Below are positions 1 through 9,849 of a stretch of 64,000 nucleotides of DNA, piece by piece. Numbering within the stretch: the stretch's first letter is position 1; each line of letters begins with the position of its first letter. The notes under the pieces are model-generated. The model saw only the letters and a program-made list of their open reading frames with translations, was not told the DNA's origin and made no database searches. The translations under genes and the position numbers were made by a program. The stretch comes from Astropecten irregularis (Eukaryota > Echinodermata > Asteroidea > Paxillosida > Astropectinidae): positions 6,882,001-6,946,000 of the forward strand of contig OZ020251.1 in NCBI GenBank assembly GCA_963971285.1, written 5' to 3'.

Positions 1-169
1 ACGTGTCTTTTTATTTTCAGTGTAGATCATATATCTGAATTTTTGAACCTGAAGTCGCCCTGCTTAGCGAAATCCGCCATGTTTTATGAATTACGTTATG
101 ACGTGCTACACTGTTTGTGTATTATAATATGCCAGCACGCAGTCTAATCCTATATTTTGAACCCGATCT
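1..169 (+). repeat. Partial monomer at the left window edge (p52-p220)
   Basis: The window opens inside a monomer at p52 (ACGTGTC) and runs to p220. It has p73 G, p126 C and a consensus 3' end, so what is visible is class C. The truncation is only the window edge; the array clearly continues to the left. Confidence 0.97.
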
Positions 170-220
170 TTGAAAACTGCCTGCTCATTTCTGGGGAAAA
201 TTCAGGAAAAACAAAATTAT

Positions 221-240
221 ACGTGTCTTTTTATTTTCAG
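221..240 (+). other. 3'-splice-site-like pyrimidine tract, one per monomer (example)
   Basis: At p52-p71 every monomer carries a T-rich tract ending TTATTTTCAG followed by TG. This fits the eukaryotic 3' splice acceptor consensus of a polypyrimidine run, then CAG, then a purine or T/G. The monomers with T at p44 additionally carry ACTAAAT at p42-p48, a reasonable branch-point match about 25 bases upstream of the AG. No good GTRAGT donor is visible in the monomer, so this is a fortuitous or cryptic site rather than evidence of a gene. One copy (16958) has lost the C of CAG and another (14975) has a G inside the tract. Confidence 0.4.
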
Positions 241-262
241 TGTAGATCATATATCTGAATTT

Positions 263-279
263 TTGAACCTGAAGTCGCC
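263..279 (+). other. Unvarying 17-bp core of the monomer (p94-p110, example copy)
   Basis: Reading all monomers by eye I saw no substitution in this stretch, TTGAACCTGAAGTCGCC. Flanking positions do change: p93 in two copies, p111 to A in many S-class copies, p112 to A in two copies, p120 once. The surrounding p88-p121 is the least variable large stretch of the unit. In alpha satellite a constrained box binds CENP-B; here the sequence does not match that box, and a bound protein is only a hypothesis. Confidence 0.5.
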
Positions 280-339
280 CTGCTTAGCGAAATCCGCCAT
301 GTTTTATGAATTACGTTATGACGTGCTACACTGTTTGTG

Positions 340-349
340 TATTATAATA
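340..349. other. 10-bp perfect palindrome TATTATAATA (p171-p180, example)
   Basis: The sequence equals its own reverse complement and lies in the most AT-rich part of the monomer, next to the GC-rich GCCAGCACGC. It recurs in nearly every monomer. In the monomers starting at 610 and 3910 an A at p170 extends it to a 12-bp palindrome. In the monomers starting at 59572 and 61991 a G at p180 breaks it. It could act as a small cruciform or protein site, but function is unknown. Confidence 0.6.
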
Positions 350-389
350 TGCCAGCACGCAGTCTAATCCTATATTTTGAACCCGATCT

Positions 390-3300
390 TTGAAAACTGC
401 CTGCTCATTTCTGGGGAAAATTCAGGAAAAACAAAATTATACGTGTCTTTTTATTTTCAGTGTAGATCATATATCTGAATTTTTGAACCTGAAGTCGCCC
501 TGCTTAGCGAAATCTGCCATGTTTTATGAATTACGTTATGACGTGCTACACTCTTTGTGTATTATAATATGCCAGCACGCAGTCTAATCCTATCTTTTGA
601 ACCCGATCTTTGAAAACTGCCTGCTCATTTCTGGGGAAAATTCAGGAAAAACAAAATTATACGTGTCTTTTTATTTTCAGTGTAGATCATATATCTGAAT
701 TTTTGAACCTGAAGTCGCCCTGCTTAGCGAAATCTGCCATGTTTTATGAATTACGTTATGACGTGCTACACTGTTTGTATATTATAATATGCCAACACGC
801 AGTCTGATCCTATATTTTAAACCCGATCTTTGAAAACTGCCTGCTCTTTTCTGGGGAAAATTCAGGAAAAACAAAATTATACGTGTCTTTTTATTTTCAG
901 TGTAGATCATATATCTGAATTTTTGAACCTGAAGTCGCCCTGCTTAGCGAAATCTGCCATGTTTTATGAATTACGTTATGACGTGCTACACTGTTTGTGT
1001 ATTATAATATGCCAGCACGCAGTCTAATCCTATATTTTGAACCCGATCTTTGAAAACTGCCTGCTCATTTCTGGGGAAAATTCAGGAAAAACTAAATTAT
1101 ACGTGTCTTTTTATTTTCAGTGTAGATCATATATCTGAATTTTTGAACCTGAAGTCGCCCTGCTTAGCGAAATCCGCCATGTTTTATGAATTACGTTATG
1201 ACGTGCTACACTGTTTGTGTATTATAATATGCCAGCACGCAGTCTAATCCTATATTTTGAACCCGATCTTTGAAAACTGCCTGCTCATTTCTGGGGAAAA
1301 TTCAGGAAAAACAAAATTATACGTGTCTTTTTATTTTCAGTTTAGATCATATATCTGAATTTTTGAACCTGAAGTCGCCCTGCTTAGCGAAATCTGCCAT
1401 GTTTTATGAATTACGTTATGACGTGCTACACTGTTTGTGTATTATAATATGCCAGCACGCAGTCTAATCCTATATTTTGAACCCGATCTTTGAAAACTGC
1501 CTGCTCATTTCTGGGGAAAATTCAGGAAAAACAAAATTATACGTGTCTTTTTATTTTCAGTGTAGATCATATATCTGAATTTTTGAACCTGAAGTCGCCC
1601 TGCTTAGCGAAATCTGCCATATTTTATGAATTACGTTATGACGTGCTACACTGTTTGTGTATTATAATATGCCAGCAGGCAGTCTAATCCTTTATTTTGA
1701 ACCCGATCTTTGAAAACTGCCTGCTCATTTCTGGGGGAAATTCAGGAAAAACAAAATTACACGTGTCTTTTTATTTTCAGTGTAGATCATATATCTGAAT
1801 TTTTGAACCTGAAGTCGCCCTGCTTAGCGAAATCCACCATGTTTTATGAATTACGTTATGACGTGCTACACTGTTTGTGTATTATAATATGCCAGCACGC
1901 AGTCTAATCCTATATTTTGAACCCGATCTTTGAAAACTGCCTGCTCATTTCTGGGGAAAATTCAGGAAAAACAAAATTATACGTGTCTTTTTATTTTCAG
2001 TGTAGATCATATATCTGAATTTTTGAACCTGAAGTCGCCCTGCTTAGCGAAATCTGCCATGTTTTATGAATTACGTTATGACGTGCTACACTGTTTGTGT
2101 ATTATAATATGCCAACACGCAGTCTGATCCTATATTTTAAACCCGATCTTTGAAAACTGCCTGCTCATTTCTGGGGAAAATTCAGGAAAAACAAAATTAT
2201 ACGTGTCTTTTAATTTTCAGTGTAGATCATATATCTGAATTTTTGAACCTGAAGTCGCCCTGCTTAGCGAAATCTGCCATGTTTTATGAATTACGTTATG
2301 ACGTGCTACACTCTTTGTGTATTATAATATGCCAGCACGCAGTCTAATCCTATCTTTTGAACCCGATCTTTGAAAACTGCCTGCTCATTTCTGGGGAAAA
2401 TTCAGGAAAAACAAAATTATACGTGTCTTTTTATTTTCAGTGTAGATCATATATCTGAATTTTTGAACCTGAAGTCGCCCTGCTTAGCGAAATATGCCAT
2501 GTTTTATGAATTACGTTATGACGTGCTACACTGTTTGTGTATTATAATATGCCAACACGCAGTCTGATCCTATATTTTAAACCCGATCTTTGAAAACTGC
2601 CTGCTCTTTTCTGGGGAAAATTCAGGAAAAACAAAATTATACGTGTCTTTTTATTTTCAGTGTAGATCATATATCTGAATTTTTGAACCTGAAGTCGCCC
2701 TGCTTAGCGAAATCTGCCATGTTTTATGAATTACGTTATGACGTGCTACACTGTTTGTGTATTATAATATGCCAGCACGCAGTCTAATCCTATATTTTGA
2801 ACCCGATCTTTGAAAACTGCCTGCTCATTTCTGGGGAAAATTCAGGAAAAACAAAATTATACGTGTCTTTTTATTTTCAGTGTAGATCATATATCTGAAT
2901 TTTTGAACCTGAAGTCGCCCTGCTTAGCGAAATCCGCCATGTTTTATGAATTACGTTATGACGTGCTACACTGTTTGTGTATTATAATATGCCAGCACGC
3001 AGTCTAATCCTATATTTTGAACCCGATCTTTGAAAACTGCCTGCTCATTTCTGGGGAAAATTCAGGAAAAACAAAATTATACGTGTCTTTTAATTTTCAG
3101 TTTAGATCATATATCTGAATTTTTGAACCTGAAGTCGCCCTGCTTAGCGAAATCTGCCATGTTTTATGAATTACGTTATGACGTGCTACACTGTTTGTGT
3201 ATTATAATATGCCAGCACGCAGTCTAATCCTATATTTTGAACCCGATCTTTGAAAACTGCCTGCTCATTTCTGGGGAAAATTCAGGAAAAACAAAATTAT

Positions 3301-3689
3301 ACGTGTCTTTTTATTTTCAGTGTAGATCATATATCTGAATTTTTGAACCTGAAGTCGCCCTGCTTAGCGAAATCTGCCATATTTTATGAATTACGTTATG
3401 ACGTGCTACACTGTTTGTGTATTATAATATGCCAGCAGGCAGTCTAATCCTTTATTTTGAACCCGATCTTTGAAAACTGCCTGCTCATTTCTGGGGGAAA
3501 TTCAGGAAAAACAAAATTACACGTGTCTTTTTATTTTCAGTGTAGATCATATATCTGAATTTTTGAACCTGAAGTCGCCCTGCTTAGCGAAATCCGCCAT
3601 GTTTTATGAATTACGTTATGACGTGCTACACTGTTTGTGTATTATAATATGCCAGCACGCAGTCTAATCCTATATTTTGAACCCGATCT
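390..3689 (+). repeat. 15-monomer higher-order repeat, copy 1 (3300 bp)
   Basis: Class order: S N F C L Q E N S N F C L Q E. The same order with the same private variants returns exactly 3300 bp later. Shared private marks include p170 A in the second monomer, p44 T in the fourth, ACC at p126-p128 in the seventh and p125 A in the tenth. I saw two substitutions private to this copy: A at 2212 and A at 3092, both inside the pyrimidine tract of their monomers. Internally the unit is itself two related halves, each built on S-N-F-C-L-Q-E. Confidence 0.93.
1759..1766. other. ACACGTGT palindrome in p51-C monomers (first example)
   Basis: In classes E, W, K and a, the T-to-C change at p51 turns TACGTG into CACGTG, the core bound by many bHLH/bZIP factors, inside an 8-bp perfect palindrome. 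All other classes lack it. It therefore recurs in a pattern set by the higher-order repeats. Binding is not shown by the sequence. Confidence 0.55.
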
Positions 3690-6600
3690 TTGAAAACTGC
3701 CTGCTCATTTCTGGGGAAAATTCAGGAAAAACAAAATTATACGTGTCTTTTTATTTTCAGTGTAGATCATATATCTGAATTTTTGAACCTGAAGTCGCCC
3801 TGCTTAGCGAAATCTGCCATGTTTTATGAATTACGTTATGACGTGCTACACTCTTTGTGTATTATAATATGCCAGCACGCAGTCTAATCCTATCTTTTGA
3901 ACCCGATCTTTGAAAACTGCCTGCTCATTTCTGGGGAAAATTCAGGAAAAACAAAATTATACGTGTCTTTTTATTTTCAGTGTAGATCATATATCTGAAT
4001 TTTTGAACCTGAAGTCGCCCTGCTTAGCGAAATCTGCCATGTTTTATGAATTACGTTATGACGTGCTACACTGTTTGTATATTATAATATCCCAACACGC
4101 AGTCTGATCCTATATTTTAAACCCGATCTTTGAAAACTGCCTGCTCTTTTCTGGGGAAAATTCAGGAAAAACAAAATTATACGTGTCTTTTTATTTTCAG
4201 TGTAGATCATATATCTGAATTTTTGAACCTGAAGTCGCCCTGCTTAGCGAAATCTGCCATGTTTTATGAATTACGTTATGACGTGCTACACTGTTTGTGT
4301 ATTATAATATGCCAGCACGCAGTCTAATCCTATATTTTGAACCCGATCTTTGAAAACTGCCTGCTCATTTCTGGGGAAAATTCAGGAAAAACTAAATTAT
4401 ACGTGTCTTTTTATTTTCAGTGTAGATCATATATCTGAATTTTTGAACCTGAAGTCGCCCTGCTTAGCGAAATCCGCCATGTTTTATGAATTACGTTATG
4501 ACGTGCTACACTGTTTGTGTATTATAATATGCCAGCACGCAGTCTAATCCTATATTTTGAACCCGATCTTTGAAAACTGCCTGCTCATTTCTGGGGAAAA
4601 TTCAGGAAAAACAAAATTATACGTGTCTTTTTATTTTCAGTTTAGATCATATATCTGAATTTTTGAACCTGAAGTCGCCCTGCTTAGCGAAATCTGCCAT
4701 GTTTTATGAATTACGTTATGACGTGCTACACTGTTTGTGTATTATAATATGCCAGCACGCAGTCTAATCCTATATTTTGAACCCGATCTTTGAAAACTGC
4801 CTGCTCATTTCTGGGGAAAATTCAGGAAAAACAAAATTATACGTGTCTTTTTATTTTCAGTGTAGATCATATATCTGAATTTTTGAACCTGAAGTCGCCC
4901 TGCTTAGCGAAATCTGCCATATTTTATGAATTACGTTATGACGTGCTACACTGTTTGTGTATTATAATATGCCAGCAGGCAGTCTAATCCTTTATTTTGA
5001 ACCCGATCTTTGAAAACTGCCTGCTCATTTCTGGGGGAAATTCAGGAAAAACAAAATTACACGTGTCTTTTTATTTTCAGTGTAGATCATATATCTGAAT
5101 TTTTGAACCTGAAGTCGCCCTGCTTAGCGAAATCCACCATGTTTTATGAATTACGTTATGACGTGCTACACTGTTTGTGTATTATAATATGCCAGCACGC
5201 AGTCTAATCCTATATTTTGAACCCGATCTTTGAAAACTGCCTGCTCATTTCTGGGGAAAATTCAGGAAAAACAAAATTATACGTGTCTTTTTATTTTCAG
5301 TGTAGATCATATATCTGAATTTTTGAACCTGAAGTCGCCCTGCTTAGCGAAATCTGCCATGTTTTATGAATTACGTTATGACGTGCTACACTGTTTGTGT
5401 ATTATAATATGCCAACACGCAGTCTGATCCTATATTTTAAACCCGATCTTTGAAAACTGCCTGCTCATTTCTGGGGAAAATTCAGGAAAAACAAAATTAT
5501 ACGTGTCTTTTTATTTTCAGTGTAGATCATATATCTGAATTTTTGAACCTGAAGTCGCCCTGCTTAGCGAAATCTGCCATGTTTTATGAATTACGTTATG
5601 ACGTGCTACACTCTTTGTGTATTATAATATGCCAGCACGCAGTCTAATCCTATCTTTTGAACCCGATCTTTGAAAACTGCCTGCTCATTTCTGGGGAAAA
5701 TTCAGGAAAAACAAAATTATACGTGTCTTTTTATTTTCAGTGTAGATCATATATCTGAATTTTTGAACCTGAAGTCGCCCTGCTTAGCGAAATATGCCAT
5801 GTTTTATGAATTACGTTATGACGTGCTACACTGTTTGTGTATTATAATATGCCAACACGCAGTCTGATCCTATATTTTAAACCCGATCTTTGAAAACTGC
5901 CTGCTCTTTTCTGGGGAAAATTCAGGAAAAACAAAATTATACGTGTCTTTTTATTTTCAGTGTAGATCATATATCTGAATTTTTGAACCTGAAGTCGCCC
6001 TGCTTAGCGAAATCTGCCATGTTTTATGAATTACGTTATGACGTGCTACACTGTTTGTGTATTATAATATGCCAGCACGCAGTCTAATCCTATATTTTGA
6101 ACCCGATCTTTGAAAACTGCCTGCTCATTTCTGGGGAAAATTCAGGAAAAACAAAATTATACGTGTCTTTTTATTTTCAGTGTAGATCATATATCTGAAT
6201 TTTTGAACCTGAAGTCGCCCTGCTTAGCGAAATCCGCCATGTTTTATGAATTACGTTATGACGTGCTACACTGTTTGTGTATTATAATATGCCAGCACGC
6301 AGTCTAATCCTATATTTTGAACCCGATCTTTGAAAACTGCCTGCTCATTTCTGGGGAAAATTCAGGAAAAACAAAATTATACGTGTCTTTTTATTTTCAG
6401 TTTAGATCATATATCTGAATTTTTGAACCTGAAGTCGCCCTGCTTAGCGAAATCTGCCATGTTTTATGAATTACGTTATGACGTGCTACACTGTTTGTGT
6501 ATTATAATATGCCAGCACGCAGTCTAATCCTATATTTTGAACCCGATCTTTGAAAACTGCCTGCTCATTTCTGGGGAAAATTCAGGAAAAACAAAATTAT

Positions 6601-6989
6601 ACGTGTCTTTTTATTTTCAGTGTAGATCATATATCTGAATTTTTGAACCTGAAGTCGCCCTGCTTAGCGAAATCTGCCATATTTTATGAATTACGTTATG
6701 ACGTGCTACACTGTTTGTGTATTATAATATGCCAGCAGGCAGTCTAATCCTTTATTTTGAACCCGATCTTTGAAAACTGCCTGCTCATTTCTGGGGGAAA
6801 TTCAGGAAAAACAAAATTACACGTGTCTTTTTATTTTCAGTGTAGATCATATATCTGAATTTTTGAACCTGAAGTCGCCCTGCTTAGCGAAATCCGCCAT
6901 GTTTTATGAATTACGTTATGACGTGATACACTGTTTGTGTATTATAATATGCCAGCACGCAGTCTAATCCTATATTTTGAACCCGATCT
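3690..6989 (+). repeat. 15-monomer higher-order repeat, copy 2 (3300 bp)
   Basis: Direct, adjacent duplicate of 390-3689 with the same class order. Differences I could see from copy 1 are C at 4091 (GCC to CCC at p182) and A at 6926 (p157), plus the consensus T where copy 1 has A at 2212 and 3092. The near identity over 3.3 kb indicates one recent tandem duplication of the whole 15-mer. Confidence 0.93.
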
Positions 6990-7429
6990 TTGAAAACTGC
7001 CTGCTCATTTCTGGGGAAAATTCAGGAAAAACAAAATTATACGTGTCTTTTTATTTTCAGTGTAGATCATATATCTGAATTTTTGAACCTGAAGTCGCCC
7101 TGCTTAGCGAAATCTGCCATATTTTATGAATTACGTTATGACGTGCTACACTGTTTGTGTATTATAATATGCCAGCAGGCAGTCTTATCCTTTATTTTGA
7201 ACCCGATCTTTGAAAACTGCCTGCTCATTTCTGGGGGAAATTCAGGAAAAACAAAATTATACGTGTCTTTTTATTTTCAGTGTAGATCATATATCTGAAT
7301 TTTTGAACCTGAAGTCGCCCTGCTTAGCGAAATCTGCCATGTTTTATGAATTACGTTATGACGTGCTACACTGTTTGTGTATTATAATATGCCAGCACGC
7401 AGTCTAATCCTTTATTTTGAACCCGATCT
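5010..7429 (+). repeat. 11-monomer higher-order repeat, copy 1 (2420 bp), overlapping the 15-mer
   Basis: Class order: E N S N F C L Q E Q E. The first nine monomers are the tail of 15-mer copy 2 and the last two (6990 and 7210) lie beyond it, so this duplication reused part of an existing duplicate. Diagnostic marks shared with the next copy are A at p157 in the ninth monomer and T at p197 in the tenth. That T removes the usual stop and gives a 102-codon open stretch at 6990-7298. Confidence 0.9.
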
Positions 7430-9849
7430 TTGAAAACTGCCTGCTCATTTCTGGGGGAAATTCAGGAAAAACAAAATTACACGTGTCTTTTTATTTTCAG
7501 TGTAGATCATATATCTGAATTTTTGAACCTGAAGTCGCCCTGCTTAGCGAAATCCACCATGTTTTATGAATTACGTTATGACGTGCTACACTGTTTGTGT
7601 ATTATAATATGCCAGCACGCAGTCTAATCCTATATTTTGAACCCGATCTTTGAAAACTGCCTGCTCATTTCTGGGGAAAATTCAGGAAAAACAAAATTAT
7701 ACGTGTCTTTTTATTTTCAGTGTAGATCATATATCTGAATTTTTGAACCTGAAGTCGCCCTGCTTAGCGAAATCTGCCATGTTTTATGAATTACGTTATG
7801 ACGTGCTACACTGTTTGTGTATTATAATATGCCAACACGCAGTCTGATCCTATATTTTAAACCCGATCTTTGAAAACTGCCTGCTCATTTCTGGGGAAAA
7901 TTCAGGAAAAACAAAATTATACGTGTCTTTTTATTTTCAGTGTAGATCATATATCTGAATTTTTGAACCTGAAGTCGCCCTGCTTAGCGAAATCTGCCAT
8001 GTTTTATGAATTACGTTATGACGTGCTACACTCTTTGTGTATTATAATATGCCAGCACGCAGTCTAATCCTATCTTTTGAACCCGATCTTTGAAAACTGC
8101 CTGCTCATTTCTGGGGAAAATTCAGGAAAAACAAAATTATACGTGTCTTTTTATTTTCAGTGTAGATCATATATCTGAATTTTTGAACCTGAAGTCGCCC
8201 TGCTTAGCGAAATATGCCATGTTTTATGAATTACGTTATGACGTGCTACACTGTTTGTGTATTATAATATGCCAACACGCAGTCTGATCCTATATTTTAA
8301 ACCCGATCTTTGAAAACTGCCTGCTCTTTTCTGGGGAAAATTCAGGAAAAACAAAATTATACGTGTCTTTTTATTTTCAGTGTAGATCATATATCTGAAT
8401 TTTTGAACCTGAAGTCGCCCTGCTTAGCGAAATCTGCCATGTTTTATGAATTACGTTATGACGTGCTACACTGTTTGTGTATTATAATATGCCAGCACGC
8501 AGTCTAATCCTATATTTTGAACCCGATCTTTGAAAACTGCCTGCTCATTTCTGGGGAAAATTCAGGAAAAACAAAATTATACGTGTCTTTTTATTTTCAG
8601 TGTAGATCATATATCTGAATTTTTGAACCTGAAGTCGCCCTGCTTAGCGAAATCCGCCATGTTTTATGAATTACGTTATGACGTGCTACACTGTTTGTGT
8701 ATTATAATATGCCAGCACGCAGTCTAATCCTATATTTTGAACCCGATCTTTGAAAACTGCCTGCTCATTTCTGGGGAAAATTCAGGAAAAACAAAATTAT
8801 ACGTGTCTTTTTATTTTCAGTTTAGATCATATATCTGAATTTTTGAACCTGAAGTCGCCCTGCTTAGCGAAATCTGCCATGTTTTATGAATTACGTTATG
8901 ACGTGCTACACTGTTTGTGTATTATAATATGCCAGCACGCAGTCTAATCCTATATTTTGAACCCGATCTTTGAAAACTGCCTGCTCATTTCTGGGGAAAA
9001 TTCAGGAAAAACAAAATTATACGTGTCTTTTTATTTTCAGTGTAGATCATATATCTGAATTTTTGAACCTGAAGTCGCCCTGCTTAGCGAAATCTGCCAT
9101 ATTTTATGAATTACGTTATGACGTGCTACACTGTTTGTGTATTATAATATGCCAGCAGGCAGTCTAATCCTTTATTTTGAACCCGATCTTTGAAAACTGC
9201 CTGCTCATTTCTGGGGGAAATTCAGGAAAAACAAAATTACACGTGTCTTTTTATTTTCAGTGTAGATCATATATCTGAATTTTTGAACCTGAAGTCGCCC
9301 TGCTTAGCGAAATCCGCCATGTTTTATGAATTACGTTATGACGTGATACACTGTTTGTGTATTATAATATGCCAGCACGCAGTCTAATCCTATATTTTGA
9401 ACCCGATCTTTGAAAACTGCCTGCTCATTTCTGGGGAAAATTCAGGAAAAACAAAATTATACGTGTCTTTTTATTTTCAGTGTAGATCATATATCTGAAT
9501 TTTTGAACCTGAAGTCGCCCTGCTTAGCGAAATCTGCCATATTTTATGAATTACGTTATGACGTGCTACACTGTTTGTGTATTATAATATGCCAGCAGGC
9601 AGTCTTATCCTTTATTTTGAACCCGATCTTTGAAAACTGCCTGCTCATTTCTGGGGGAAATTCAGGAAAAACAAAATTATACGTGTCTTTTTATTTTCAG
9701 TGTAGATCATATATCTGAATTTTTGAACCTGAAGTCGCCCTGCTTAGCGAAATCTGCCATGTTTTATGAATTACGTTATGACGTGCTACACTGTTTGTGT
9801 ATTATAATATGCCAGCACGCAGTCTAATCCTATATTTTGAACCCGATCT
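7430..9849 (+). repeat. 11-monomer higher-order repeat, copy 2 (2420 bp)
   Basis: Direct duplicate of 5010-7429 including the rare p157 A (9346) and p197 T (9606) marks. The only clear difference is at the very end: p203 is A at 9832 but T at 7412. A T there is what normally precedes an E-class monomer, so the exchange point probably lies in the last part of the eleventh monomer. Confidence 0.9.

Larger units (their letters stand above)
170..389 (+). repeat. Reference monomer for p1-p220 numbering (class C)
   Basis: The first complete monomer, identical to consensus except for C at p126. Landmarks in order: TTGAAAACTGCC at p1; a purine-rich A-tract zone p28-p48; a pyrimidine tract ending in TTTTCAG at p52-p71; an unvarying core p94-p110; the variable hexad around p122-p132; a palindrome at p171-p180; and a GCCAGCACGC block at p182-p191. 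Recurrent variable sites cluster at p12-p51, p73-p74, p122-p132, p164 and p186-p210. It contains a 65-codon open stretch from a TTG at p1 to TAA at p196-p198, which I do not regard as a gene. Confidence 0.95.

Noticed and set aside
207..299. A tRNA gene on the minus strand
   Set aside because: Only A-box-like and B-box-like words are present, the spacing is too short, and no cloverleaf stems can be drawn. It is kept only as a low-confidence observation.
170..389. CENP-B box in the monomer
   Set aside because: The closest place, CCCGATCTTTGAAAA at p213 and onward into the next monomer, lacks the required T and CG positions of the box. The mismatches fall at core bases.
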